Shown here: one piece after another, positions 37,518-46,325 of the stretch | Numbering within the stretch: the stretch's first letter is position 1 | Layout of the letters: the number at the start of each line of letters is the position of its first letter | Origin: Paenibacillus sp. PvR098 | GTDB lineage: Bacteria > Bacillota > Bacilli > Paenibacillales > NBRC-103111 | Length of the DNA: 64,000 nt | Assembly: GCF_017833255.1 (NCBI RefSeq) | Contig: NZ_JAFIBU010000001.1 | Span: 4,107,501-4,171,500, forward strand | Direction of reading: 5' to 3' | The notes under the pieces: model-generated | Told to the model about the DNA's origin: nothing | Database searches by the model: none | Seen by the model: only the letters and a program-made list of their open reading frames with translations | Program-made: the position numbers and the translations under genes

Positions 37518-38222
37518 ATGATTAAGATTTATCCAGCAAAATCTAGATATTCGGCAAACCATGGATGGCTAAAAAGTAACTTTAGCTTTTCATTTGCACA
37601 ATATTACAATCCCAGCAATATGAATTTTGGTCCGCTTCGTGTATTTAATGATGATTTTGTTGCGCCGCTGAATGGATTTGGTGAGCATCCGCACAGGGAC
37701 ATGGAAATTGTGTCCGTAGTGTTAAAAGGACAGCTCCAACATGAAGATAACACTGGGAATAAGGAAATTTTAAAACCAGGAGAAGTACAGCGAATGAGCG
37801 CTGGAACGGGAATTGTCCATTCGGAAGTAAACCCTTCTGCTGACGAGGAAGCGAACTTTTTGCAGCTCTGGTTTTTACCGAACAAACAAGGACTAACACC
37901 AACATATGAACAAACAGCATATGACCTTAATGCGCTTAAGAACAACCTGTTACCTATTGTTTCAAACCGAGCTAATAACGAAAAAATAGCTTTCGTCAAT
38001 CAAGATTTAACGCTGTACCTTTCTGAATTGGAGGTTAATAAGTCCATTTCGTTTACCCAAGACAAAGACCGTAGGATCTATGTTTTTGTTATTGAAGGGG
38101 AAGTAACGTTAAATCAAGAGAATAAATTGAAAAAACGTGATGCCGCAAGAATTACCGACATCACCAATCTGGAGATTGCGACAGAAATCGGCGCTAGTTT
38201 TATGCTCATAGACTTGCCCTAA
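37518..38222 (+). CDS. Pirin-family cupin (quercetinase-like)
   Basis: 234 residues with two cupin barrels. The metal site is HPHRDMEIVSVV (two His), followed by GEVQRMSAGTGIVHSE with further His and Glu ligands, and the pirin pattern NFLQLWFLPNKQG. Members such as YhhW have quercetin dioxygenase activity; the biological substrate here is unknown. GGAGGTGTCATT precedes the ATG. Confidence 0.9.
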   Translation: MIKIYPAKSRYSANHGWLKSNFSFSFAQYYNPSNMNFGPLRVFNDDFVAPLNGFGEHPHRDMEIVSVVLKGQLQHEDNTGNKEILKPGEVQRMSAGTGIVHSEVNPSADEEANFLQLWFLPNKQGLTPTYEQTAYDLNALKNNLLPIVSNRANNEKIAFVNQDLTLYLSELEVNKSISFTQDKDRRIYVFVIEGEVTLNQENKLKKRDAARITDITNLEIATEIGASFMLIDLP

Positions 38223-38258
38223 ATTGGGATAAAATAATGGTTTGAGGTGGAGTTAATC

Positions 38259-38312
38259 ATGAGTTTTCTTAAAAAATTATTCGGAATGGAAGGGAACGAA
38301 CAAAAAACATGA
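38259..38312 (+). CDS. Short peptide MSFLKKLFGMEGNEQKT, coupled to the WrbA relic
   Basis: 17 codons with GAGGTGGAG seven bases upstream. Its stop overlaps the start codon of the WrbA pseudogene (ATGA), the form of translational coupling. A similar shorter peptide, MGFLHRIFG, lies ahead of the intact WrbA gene at 39535. Could be a genuine small protein or a leader; function unknown. Confidence 0.45.
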   Translation: MSFLKKLFGMEGNEQKT

Positions 38313-38487
38313 CAAAAATTAATCTAGTCATTATCTATTAAAGTTCAACTGGGACCAATTATAAGCTGGCACACAAGGTAGCTGATGCAGCAAAAGAATT
38401 CGGAGCAGAAGTGCGATTGGTGAAAGTTCAGGAGTTAGCGCCGGAATCCGTTATTGCGTCCAATCCGGCCTGGAAAGCAATTCCTTG
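38309..38487 (+). pseudogene. WrbA-type NAD(P)H:quinone oxidoreductase, 5' fragment
   Basis: MTKINLVIIY, then an in-frame TAA, then SSTGTNYKLAHKVADAAKEF and VRLVKVQELAPESVIASNPA match residues 3-60 of the intact WrbA gene at 39592. The rest is replaced by an IS3-type transposase remnant from about 38488. Confidence 0.85.
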
Positions 38488-38858
38488 AGCGTGCCTCCAT
38501 GGTGTTCGAGAAGAAAACGGGCGAAGCCGAAAAACTGAGAAAGGAGTACGAGAGCAAGCAAGAGCATCTAGAGAAGCTGGTAGGCCAACTCACCGTAGAG
38601 GTCGACTGGCTCAAAAAAAAAATCTGGTCTTAAATGAATCGGTGGAAACACGAAAAGCGATGGTAGAGCGTGATAATGCTGAAATTACTGTGAAGCGCCA
38701 GGCAGATCTGTTGAGTGTAAACTTTACCGCCCCGACAAGGAACATCGTGAAAACGAAGAAAATGTACAGATCATTCATCGAATCGATGAGATCTATATGA
38801 AGTACCCCTACTTCGGTTACCGTCGTATGACAAGATTTGTCCGTGACCAAGGCTTCAT
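38488..38858 (+). mobile_element. IS3-family transposase remnant (end of orfA, start of orfB)
   Basis: Frame 1 gives EKKTGEAEKLRKEYESKQEH and LEKLVGQLTVEVDWLKKK (orfA C-terminal coiled coil). A run of ten A follows, the usual place for the -1 frameshift. Then ETRKAMVERDNAEITVKRQ (orfB start), one more frame change near 38725, and YRPDKEHRENEENVQIIHRI, ending in YMKYPYFGYRRMT. Both ends of the element are lost. Confidence 0.8.
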
Positions 38859-39459
38859 AGATCCGGCAGTGCAAAGTGACAGGGATAATTATAAGCTACT
38901 TATCGGCAGTGTCGTTCCGCGTCCGATTGCGTTCGTTACTACACTATCGCAGCAAGGGATACTGAATGGCGCACCATTCAGCTTCTTTTCAATCGTTTCC
39001 AGCAGTCCTCCACTTGTATCCGTATCGGTGCAACGCAAGAATGGCGAAATGAAGGATACAGCACGAAATGCTATTGCAACGGGCGAGCTTGTTGTTCACA
39101 TCGTTGACGAGGCCAATGTTGAAGCCATTAATCAGACAGCGGCGACTTTGCCTCCTGACGAAAGTGAAGTGGTGCTTGCGGGGCTAACGCCGATCGATAG
39201 TGAAGCGGTTAAGGTCCCGGGGATTGCAGAATCAAAGTTCAGGATGGAATGTGTTCTCGAACATGCTTTTGAACTTGGAGGGACTGAAGGAACGCCGGGT
39301 TCTGACCTGTTGATCGCGCGTGTAGTCCGTTTTCGGATCTCGGAAGAGGTGCTTCAAAACGGGAAAATAGATGCGGCGAAGCTGGCGCCCGTCAGCCGTA
39401 TGGCAGGCAATTTCTATTCGACCTTGGGCAGAATGTTTACGATTGAACGCCCGGGATAA
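38797..39459 (+). CDS. Flavin reductase-like protein with an IS3 transposase-derived N-terminus
   Basis: 220 residues. Residues 1-20 (MKYPYFGYRRMTRFVRDQGF) come from the IS3 orfB; from IDPAVQSDRDNYKLLIGSVV the frame is a flavin-reductase-like FMN-binding split barrel (PRPIAFVTTLS, SFFSIVSSSPPLVSVSVQRK, VVHIVDEANVEAINQTA). A deletion has fused them in frame and removed the native start. It could be made from an IS-derived start or be silent; the domain itself is nearly complete. Confidence 0.75.
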   Translation: MKYPYFGYRRMTRFVRDQGFIDPAVQSDRDNYKLLIGSVVPRPIAFVTTLSQQGILNGAPFSFFSIVSSSPPLVSVSVQRKNGEMKDTARNAIATGELVVHIVDEANVEAINQTAATLPPDESEVVLAGLTPIDSEAVKVPGIAESKFRMECVLEHAFELGGTEGTPGSDLLIARVVRFRISEEVLQNGKIDAAKLAPVSRMAGNFYSTLGRMFTIERPG

Positions 39460-39534
39460 CCAGTACGAAATGCTTATGTTTGTTTGAGTGCCTGTATTGA
39501 CGTTTAAACAATAGGGAAGTTTGGTGGTAGAGGA

Positions 39535-39564
39535 ATGGGTTTTCTCCACAGAATTTTTGGTTAA
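39535..39564 (+). CDS. Nine-codon peptide MGFLHRIFG before wrbA
   Basis: ATG at 39535 has GGTAGAGGA upstream and ends at TAA 39562, 28 bp before wrbA. It resembles MSFLKKLFG ahead of the other WrbA copy. Likely leader or degenerate small gene. Confidence 0.35.
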   Translation: MGFLHRIFG

Positions 39565-39591
39565 CAAAATCAAGAACAGGAGAGTGTGAGA

Positions 39592-40200
39592 ATGGAAAAG
39601 GTAAAACTGGCTGTCATTTTTTACAGTATGACAGGAACGAATTACCGTTTAGCTCAGTGGGCGGCAGAGGGTGCCAGGGAACAGGGCGCAGAAGTGAAAG
39701 TTCTGAAAGTACCGGAACTTGCGTCCGAAGAGAGCATACTTGCGAACCCCGCATGGAAGGCGCATGTCGATGAGGTGAAGGATGTTCCAACGGTAACCTT
39801 AGACGATCTTGAATGGGCCGATGCGATCATTTTCAGCGTTCCGACTCGCTTCGGTAATATGCCAGGGCCAATGAAACAGTTCCTCGATACAACGGGAGGA
39901 CTCTGGTTCCAAGGCAAGCTTGCTAATAAAGTCGTGAGTGCTATGACATCCGCTCAAAATGCCCATGGCGGTCAGGAGCAAACCATCCTTGGCCTCTATA
40001 CAACCATGTACCACTGGGGCGCCATTGTTGTCGCTCCGGGTTATACGAATGCATCACTATTCGGAGCGGGCGGAAATCCTTACGGCACGAGTGTAACGGT
40101 ACAGAATGGGGAGATGGTGGAAGACGTCCAGGCTGCGGTAAAGCATCAAGCTAAGCGTACGGTGACCGTTGCGGGATGGGTTAAGGCGGGCCAGTCTTAA
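39592..40200 (+). CDS. wrbA: NAD(P)H:quinone oxidoreductase, WrbA family
   Basis: 202 residues with a flavodoxin fold: VIFYSMTGTNYRLAQWAAEG (FMN phosphate site), SVPTRFGNMPGPMKQFLDT and QNAHGGQEQTILGLYTTMYH (type IV NQO signatures). Reduces quinones in one two-electron step. ATG 39592 follows AGGAG by nine bases; GTG at 39586 is too close. Part of the electrophile-defence group with azoR, doxX and pirin. Confidence 0.92.
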   Translation: MEKVKLAVIFYSMTGTNYRLAQWAAEGAREQGAEVKVLKVPELASEESILANPAWKAHVDEVKDVPTVTLDDLEWADAIIFSVPTRFGNMPGPMKQFLDTTGGLWFQGKLANKVVSAMTSAQNAHGGQEQTILGLYTTMYHWGAIVVAPGYTNASLFGAGGNPYGTSVTVQNGEMVEDVQAAVKHQAKRTVTVAGWVKAGQS

Positions 40201-40262
40201 TAAAATGAATTACCCTAATACTCAGAATAGCGTTGAATGTGGATGTCTTCGGACTGCGCCCT

Positions 40263-40292
40263 AAGGAACCGGATGTATCCGGTTCCCTTTTT
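40263..40292 (+). terminator. Terminator after wrbA
   Basis: AAGGAACCGGAT pairs with ATCCGGTTCCCTT around GT, then TTTTT. Confidence 0.88.
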
Positions 40293-40667
40293 GTCTCCAT
40301 TGAACTCCCATGAAAATTAAAAAGCTCGAAACCTTAAAAGGGGCAAATTAAAGTAGACCCAGGATAAACACTTTTTAAAAAAGGCGGAGCCTCCTGTTTG
40401 ATTATTATGGAGTTGGGCGGTAGCTAGCTATTCTAAAAATAAAGAAGTGAGGCTGGTGCAACCAGTCAAAAAGGATTAATCTCTCAATTGCTACCCGTAT
40501 TGGGTCGACAGTCTGTGATACACCGTGATCGTTGGAGTCAGACTAACGGTTGGGCTCTAAGGCACCATAGCTCATCGACCTTCCTCTCCCAGCCGTAGTA
40601 GCAGTATTGCCTGATCCCGCGTCCCATTTTCATCATCTGTGGTGCGGCGCTTGCGCTGCATGTATGG
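40293..40667. other. Non-coding scarred region, probable IS debris
   Basis: No ORF. Sequence such as AAGTGAGGCTGGTGCAACCAG and GGTTGGGCTCTAAGGCACC has the look of IS110-type non-coding ends but could not be matched with certainty to the element at 44-45 kb. Confidence 0.3.
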
Positions 40668-40836
40668 CTATACCAGCCAATAGGTGTCAAGGATGCGGAC
40701 TCGCCTGTTTTTGATGCTGCTGCGCTGGTCCAAATGGCCGGAAGAGCGGGGAGATCCGCTCAGGATCCAAAGGGGCTTGGACGTATCGCCAAAGACACCG
40801 AGATACTCCGGAAAGACTTGGTCCAGCATCACAAAA
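40668..40836 (-). mobile_element. Scrambled IS110 fragment interrupted by a ComFA-like piece
   Basis: 40668-40692 repeats the end sequence CTATACCAGCCAATAGGTGT of the IS110 element at 44195. 40784-40836 repeats 44667-44720 of its transposase gene (ACGTATCGCCAAAGACACCG and on). In between lies a foreign gene fragment. Same orientation as the larger element. Confidence 0.75.
40692..40783 (+). pseudogene. ComFA-like helicase fragment (motif VI)
   Basis: The plus strand reads KDADSPVFDAAALVQMAGRA then GRSAQDPKG. This is helicase motif VI (QxxGRxGR) with flanks as in the competence helicase ComFA. Only about 30 codons are present, between two IS110 pieces. Confidence 0.65.
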
Positions 40837-41487
40837 GCAATAATTCATATGGCTCAAGAATTAGATATGAAAATTGTTGCTGAAGGGGTTGAAAACAAAT
40901 CACAGCTCTCTTTTTTAAAGCAACACGATTGTGATCAAATTCAAGGTTATTTGTTCAGCCCTCCTGTATCAGCAGATGAATTCTTGAAGCTTTTATCGAA
41001 ACAAAGGTTACGACCGAGTAACTCACAAAACGAGAGAGAAAATTTCTTGGAAAATCGACGTGAATATAACCGTATCAATCTGTACTTTCCATTGTCAGCA
41101 GAAATGACGTTAGTGAAAATTAAAGATAAAGATGTTGACCTGGGTATGTCAGAAATTTTACATGAAGACATTGGTCTTGGTGGCTTATGTTTTTTATCGA
41201 ACATAAAATTACCTGTTAATCCCGAGATAATCCTAGAGATCCAAACTGAACTCCTAAGTCAGACTGTAAGAGTTTGCGGTAACATCGTTTGGAAGAAAGA
41301 AATAGACGAAGAAATTTTTCAGTATGGGCTGCGGTATAAAGTGAATGAAAAGGAACGAGACGAATTAGCTCAAATATTAAATGAGTTATCAATTCAGCTG
41401 CGAAAAACTCCTCTTGTGCCAAACTGCCGCTTTATAAAGATGGATAGGATCAGCTATATAAAAAGCATTAAAGAAAAATTAACATGA
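40837..41487 (+). pseudogene. Truncated EAL-PilZ protein
   Basis: The first 60 or so codons are the end of an EAL c-di-GMP phosphodiesterase domain (HMAQELDMKIVAEGVENKSQ; CDQIQGYLFSPPVSADEF). Then a PilZ domain: RREYNRINLYFPLSAEM, the C-terminal DIGLGGLCFLSN and YGLRYK. The catalytic start of the EAL domain is lost to the IS110 scar. A start inside IS sequence (40684) could give a chimera. PilZ key residues RR(x)nR and GxGGxxF-like are present, so a PilZ-only product is conceivable. Confidence 0.75.
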
Positions 41488-41639
41488 AATATGAGCAACC
41501 AGTTCTTGTTGTTTAAAAAACGGAATTTTATTCGACTACGGGTACTATAGTTCAATAAAAAAGCGGCCTCATGCATGTAACACTGGCAAAAACATAAAAA
41601 AAATCGTTGGTAACCTCGATTATCCAGGATTTATTTGTT

Positions 41640-41900
41640 GAAATTAAAAAATGGGTATGGTAAAATAGTTTGAATTTAATGATCGGGGTTAAAAAGGATA
41701 ATGTAATTTTTCTTGCTAACTATAAAATAATAAAACATTTCAAAGCGAAAGTATCCGCTTGTTTTATTGCTTTATATGCAAGAAAGTTACTAAATCTTTT
41801 CACTCAAACAAAATATCCTTATCCAAACTCCGAAGTTGGGTTGGATTTGCTGTGTTTATTTGAGCTACAAGAAAGTAACTTTCTTGTAGCTTTTATATTT
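41640..41900 (+). promoter_or_regulatory. Transcription attenuator leader of an ABC-F antibiotic-resistance gene
   Basis: A terminator GCTACAAGAAAG-TAA-CTTTCTTGTAGC with T tail lies at 41864-41895. GCAAGAAAGTTACT at 41778-41791 is complementary to the terminator's 3' side, so it can form an anti-terminator. A second hairpin ATCCAA/TTGGAT lies between (41821-41846). AGGAGG and the ABC-F start follow. This is the arrangement of antibiotic-inducible attenuators ahead of vga/lsa/vmlR-type genes. Confidence 0.75.
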
Positions 41901-41922
41901 TTCATACAGGAGGATAAATTTA

Positions 41923-42234
41923 ATGTCATTAATAAATGTTTCAAACTTAAGGTTTGCCTATGATGGCAGTTACGATAACATATTTGAAAACGTAAATTTC
42001 CAAATCGATACCGATTGGAAATTGGGATTTACGGGAAGAAACGGTAGAGGTAAGACAACATTTCTTAACTTGTTGCTTGGAAAAGCGGAAATATTTCGGC
42101 TTATGTCCGCTTTGAATATTTCCCTTTCCAAGTCGAAAACAAGGAAAATAATACCCTTGATGTCATCAACGACATTTTGCCAGACCATTCACTGGCAGTT
42201 GATGCATGAGCTTACATTGCTTAAGGTTTCATGA
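41923..42234 (+). pseudogene. Lsa-type ABC-F ribosome-protection protein, truncated
   Basis: Begins MSLINVSNLRFAYDGSYDNI and has a full Walker A in GFTGRNGRGKTTFLNLLLG. After residue 53 the frame slips (the other frame reads FEYFPFQVENKE and NTLDVINDILPDHS) and returns at HWQLMHELTLLKVS. A stop follows at 42232. Downstream to about 42330, pieces such as NWSHET and KGYL recall later parts of the protein. Walker B and the second ATPase are missing. Lsa proteins protect against lincosamides, pleuromutilins and streptogramin A. Confidence 0.82.
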
Positions 42235-42558
42235 ATGCAAGAAAACTGGTCACACGAAACGGGCAGCATAGTTGAATAAAGGATATCTTACGGGTTACAC
42301 GAATAATGTAAAGGAATATTTATTCCAAGGGTGATATTATGTGGAAGCATCCTTCTGTTGGTCAGGTGAAAAACTAAAAAAAAAGGTACAAGAACATGTA
42401 CAAATTATTTTAATCTATAAATAATAGTGATACACTATGATAGGGTTATAATTGATCCAGAAAAGATGTGTGATTAGGTCGCGCCCTGGCTTGCTGTGGC
42501 GCCTAAGTAGGATCGCCTACATCCTTTCTGCAAATCTTAGGGTATAAGGACGGTAAAA
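42235..42558. other. Region between ABC-F relic and mqo
   Basis: Short ABC-F remains to about 42330, then no gene. TGGCGCCTAAGTAGGATCGC lies near 42500 with small inverted repeats of unclear role. mqo's ribosome site AAGGACGG is at the end. Confidence 0.35.
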
Positions 42559-44076
42559 ATGAGCAACAGACAAACTAAAACAGACGTTATCTTAATTGGT
42601 GCCGGAATCATGAGTGCTACTTTGGGGTCATTGCTGAAAGAATTAGTACCGGACTGGAAAATTACTGTGTTTGAGAGGCGCGCAAACGCAGGAGAGGAAA
42701 GCTCTAATGAATGGAATAATGCGGGAACGGGGCATTCTTCACTGTGCGAGCTTAACTACACCGTCGAGCAACCGGACGGTTCCATAGATATTAGCAAAGC
42801 TATAAAAGTTAATGAAGAGTATCAGGTTTCAAAGCAGTTTTGGTCTTATCTTGTAAAAAGCAATCTGATACGTAATCCTCGGGACTTTATCGTACCAGTG
42901 CCTCATGTGAGTTTTGTACAAGGGGAACAAGATGTAACGTTTTTAAAAAAACGTTTTGAAGCGCTGTCTAACAATCCCCTGTTTCAAGGGATGGAATTTT
43001 CTGATGACCCGGGAAAACTGATGGAATGGATTCCGCTTATGATGAAAGACCGGACATTAAATAAACCTATAGCGGCAACAAGAATCGAATCTGGAACTGA
43101 TGTCAACTTTGGCGCTTTAACGCGCATATTGTTTGACCACTTAAAGAATAAAGACGTCGATATAAAATTCAAACATAATGTTGATGATATTAAACGTACT
43201 AGCGACGGCTCGTGGGAATTGAAAGTGCGGAATGTCGATAGCGATACCGTCGAACGCCATACTGCAAAATTCGTTTTTATCGGCGGCGGGGGAGGAAGCC
43301 TGCATTTGCTGCAAAAATCCGGTATTCCTGAAGGGAAAGGTATTGGAGGATTTCCGGTAAGCGGACTATTTATGGTGTGTCAGAAACCGGATATTGTAGC
43401 GCAGCATCGTGCAAAAGTATACGGCAAAGCTGCGATTGGTGCTCCTCCAATGTCTGTTCCGCATCTTGACACAAGATTTATCGACAAGAAAGAATCGTTG
43501 TTCTTTGGACCGTTTGCCGGCTTCTCACCAAAGTTTTTAAAATTCGGTTCAATGTTTGATTTGTTAACTTCCGTTAAACCGCATAATCTCGTAACTATGA
43601 TGGCGGCAGGTGTAAAGAACGTTCCATTGACAACATACCTGATCAAGGAAGTTATGTTATCGAAAGAAAAGCGCATGGAAGCTTTACGGGAATTTGTCCC
43701 CAACGCCAATAGCGACGATTGGGATTTACTGGTGGCAGGCCAGCGTGTGCAAATTATCAAAGATACTGCTGCCGGCAAAGGAACGCTTCAATTTGGTACG
43801 GAAGTTATTAATGCCGCTGATGGCTCGATAGCTGCATTGCTTGGCGCTTCTCCGGGTGCTTCTACCGCCGTTTCCGTCATGCTTGAGATAATAAATAAAT
43901 GTTTTCCGCAACATAAAAAAGCATGGGAGCCGAAAATTAAAGAAATGATTCCTTCTTATGGCGTGTCACTGTTGAAAAACCCAGAGCTTATCAATGAAAA
44001 TCATACTTCAACAGCGCGGACGCTTGGTCTAAGCGAAAACTTGCCGTTACAGATAGCACGCCGAACCGTATCATAA
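42559..44076 (+). CDS. mqo: Malate:quinone oxidoreductase
   Basis: Membrane-associated FAD enzyme oxidising malate to oxaloacetate with transfer to quinone. 505 residues; FAD-binding [16 protein letters not shown] near the start, [30 protein letters not shown] and [18 protein letters not shown] are typical. Complete. Its lower GC than the 5-34 kb genes fits acquisition with this zone. It sits directly before the IS110 remnant. Confidence 0.93.
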   Translation: MSNRQTKTDVILIGAGIMSATLGSLLKELVPDWKITVFERRANAGEESSNEWNNAGTGHSSLCELNYTVEQPDGSIDISKAIKVNEEYQVSKQFWSYLVKSNLIRNPRDFIVPVPHVSFVQGEQDVTFLKKRFEALSNNPLFQGMEFSDDPGKLMEWIPLMMKDRTLNKPIAATRIESGTDVNFGALTRILFDHLKNKDVDIKFKHNVDDIKRTSDGSWELKVRNVDSDTVERHTAKFVFIGGGGGSLHLLQKSGIPEGKGIGGFPVSGLFMVCQKPDIVAQHRAKVYGKAAIGAPPMSVPHLDTRFIDKKESLFFGPFAGFSPKFLKFGSMFDLLTSVKPHNLVTMMAAGVKNVPLTTYLIKEVMLSKEKRMEALREFVPNANSDDWDLLVAGQRVQIIKDTAAGKGTLQFGTEVINAADGSIAALLGASPGASTAVSVMLEIINKCFPQHKKAWEPKIKEMIPSYGVSLLKNPELINENHTSTARTLGLSENLPLQIARRTVS

Positions 44077-44194
44077 ATAACGAAGTTTTGATTTGAGAAC
44101 CATTCTTTGTCTTAATGAGCTGAGTTGTTTTCTGTTTAGTTTTCAATTAATAGTAAGGGAAATATTTCATTTACCGATCCGTTACAGCCGTTAA

Positions 44195-45340
44195 GCTATA
44201 CCAGCCAATAGGTGTCAAGAATTGAGTGATTAACATCGCTTTGATCAGCAGGTATACTAGAAAAAGGGCTTTATGGCCTTTTCCCTCGGTCTTTTTCTTA
44301 TCGTAAAATGCTTTGAGCTTCTTGTTTACTGAAAGCCTGAGGCCGCAGCGAACGGCTAGGAACAGAGCAAGCCGCAATACCTTCAGCCAAAGCATCTATT
44401 TGAGCTTCCAGGTTGGATAGGTGCTCCTGGTACTGAAGAAGCGACTGGACAAGGATCTCCAAACTGACAAAGTGGCTGGTCATCGTGGCTTCTTTAAACG
44501 GATTACGCTCGGCCGCCGCGATCAGATTCTCCGCTCGCTCTTCAGCCCAACGTTCCGAGCAGGCACGAGGAGTAAGCTCCTTAATCGTTTGAATAAGCTC
44601 TGTTTTGCTTGTCCGCAGCACCTTCCCGGATGTTGAGAACCGAAGCAGAAGACGGAGCGAAACCTTGGAGTACGTATCGCCAAAGACACCGAGATACTCC
44701 GGAAAGACTTGGTCCAGCACCGCTTGAAACTGCAGCTTCGTCTGTACATGCATATCTGACATCGACTCGTGAAGTAGAACAGTTCTCCGAGCATAGGCGT
44801 CTGCCGCATCGGTCTTTACGTTTCGCAGATTTTGTTTCCGTGCCATTTTGGAGAGCAGGGGATTGATAACCAGATACACATAACCTAGTTCCTCGAATAA
44901 TGGAATAAGCGGCGCCTGGTAATGACCGGTTGCTTCCAAAACGATAGTTGGCGGTTTACCGGCTTGGCTCTCCAGATCTTTCATATAGTCCCGGAAACGT
45001 CCCAGACCCTCATTTGTATGCTCAAAACGAAATACTTTCCCGCAAGGCCTGCCTTTATCCAGAAAAGCTTGGGCCATGCTTTCTCCTTTGGAAACATCCA
45101 GACCGATGACTGGATTCATGCATCTCATCCTTTTCTCCGTATTAGCCGGCAACCCCTAACCTCGCAGACTCACAGCATCGCGTGTTATTCGGATCCAAGT
45201 CCCAACCAGCCTAAACATGATCTCTACAAGTAGGGGGCGGACAGTATAGCTCACGGGATCGGTGTCCTAGGGAAACGAACGTCCTGCCCGGCTACCCGTA
45301 ATCTTACAACCTAATAAAAATGAGGTCGATCAGAAAGATC
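44195..45340 (-). mobile_element. IS110-family element remnant
   Basis: The right-end-like sequence CTATACCAGCCAATAGGTGT marks the left border (also found at 40670). It contains a transposase gene on the minus strand with an internal deletion, and about 190 bp of 5' non-coding sequence (45153-45340), where IS110 elements encode the bridge RNA. No terminal inverted repeats, as usual for IS110. Confidence 0.8.
44298..45152 (-). pseudogene. IS110-family transposase with lost Transposase_20 domain
   Basis: The N-terminal RuvC-like DEDD domain is visible: IGLDVSKGESMAQAF (first D), VLEATGHYQAPLIPLF (E) and NVKTDAADAYA (D-x-x-D). After ALAEGIAACS the C-terminal domain holding the catalytic Ser is deleted. 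The end of the original gene survives in another frame (LALFLAVRCGLRLSVNKKLK, FYDKKKTEGKGHK; 44200-44380). 284 codons against about 400 in the family. Not active. Confidence 0.85.
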
Positions 45341-45704
45341 TGGTGACCTTATAATACGAACGGGAAACGATAGTTCAATGAAATAGTGACAGTCTAAGTA
45401 CTTTATTTTACCGTCCTCGGCCGTCGCTGTTTCTAACTTGTGGCTCAATTTAATACTTATTTTCCGGAGTCTGGCGGTTGTTTCCAACAGTAAAAGAAAG
45501 GAAATTGTTAGCCTCCTAATTGTTAGAGGCGTTCCTGAAACTGTCGCAGTACACTTTATGACAATCGTCATTCCAACCAGTGCCAAATGGACGTTACAGA
45601 ACACCCCCATACGGGATGGTTTTTGTCACCGTTTGGAACGTAGTTTGCCAGAGGTTTTTAATGAAGATTTGTCATAGACCAACACATAGAAAAGCCACAA
45701 AGAC
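45341..45704. other. Unassigned region holding the second 53-bp motif array
   Basis: Open frames on both strands here have no ribosome site and no recognised homologue. The repeat at 45623 is listed separately. Confidence 0.3.
45623..45675. repeat. 53-bp motif array, copy 2
   Basis: TTGTCAC (45623), TTGGAACG (45633), TTTGCCA (45644), degenerate TTTTAATG (45656) and TTTGTCA (45668). Offsets 0, 10, 21, 33 and 45 are the same as in copy 1 at 34556, in the same orientation. Confidence 0.7.
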
Positions 45705-45915
45705 TTATGAATTGCACCCCTTAGAATAGACATTGGAAAACTGGGTTTAGCCGATGAAATTCTAGGGGTGCATTTTTTGTGGCAATTAAAGGTCAGACAT
45801 TCAAATCGTATACGCAAGAATTGAAGAGAGAGGCAGTCTGTCTGCTTGTGGAGGAAGGATGGCCATACCGTAGAATCACAGAACATTTGGGGATTCATAA
45901 CAGGGGGCGTGATGG
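45693..45915 (+). mobile_element. IS3-family left-end remnant with orfA start
   Basis: TGCACCCCTTAGAATAGACA at about 45715 is IS3-like terminal sequence. GTG at 45779 starts MAIKGQTFKSYTQELKREAV and CLLVEEGWPYRRITEHLGI, the HTH of IS3 orfA. The frame breaks after HNRGR. This is a different piece of an IS3 element than the remnant at 38.5 kb and could be from the same type. Confidence 0.72.
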
Positions 45916-46325
45916 AAAATGGGCACTGTATTGAAATACTTTAATTTATAGTTGGAAATAATATTTGGAAGACGTAACCCAATTGAAGGCGCGGGGCGTT
46001 GAGGTAACGGGTAGGATAGCGCGAATTTAAATGTAACCTTTCCCACTTTTTACGTTCCATTTAAATATGTCATTTTATAAAGGGGGCAAAAACAGAGGTT
46101 GACCTTTGAGGTTGTTACTTACCGTGAGTGGGGGAAGCAATTCCGTTGACGTTCATATTAAGAGTTTGCGGTATAAACGATGTTCCGAAGAATCTAGGAA
46201 CGGTGCGAGGATTTGGTTATCGTATTTCTAACTTAACCCATCATCTTCATAAAGGTTTCATTTTGTCTTCATGTTTCCTTCATGATTAAAGTGGCTGTTA
46301 GTGATATGATGTATATATAACTAAA
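45916..46325. other. Intergenic region before ahpC
   Basis: No gene. CGTTCCATTTAAATATGTCA at 46053-46072 faintly recalls the 53-bp array in the opposite orientation. AT-rich promoter sequence begins near 46260. Confidence 0.3.

Noticed and set aside
41670-41963. A 97-codon open frame ahead of the ABC-F gene
   Set aside because: It covers the attenuator hairpins and runs into the ABC-F gene; the region is better explained as regulatory leader, though a short leader peptide at its start is possible.
42470-42550. A riboswitch before mqo
   Set aside because: Small inverted repeats occur, but no conserved riboswitch core could be recognised.
45311-45677. Overlapping open frames on both strands near 45.4-45.6 kb
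   Set aside because: No ribosome site, no recognised domain; lies in IS-rich debris.
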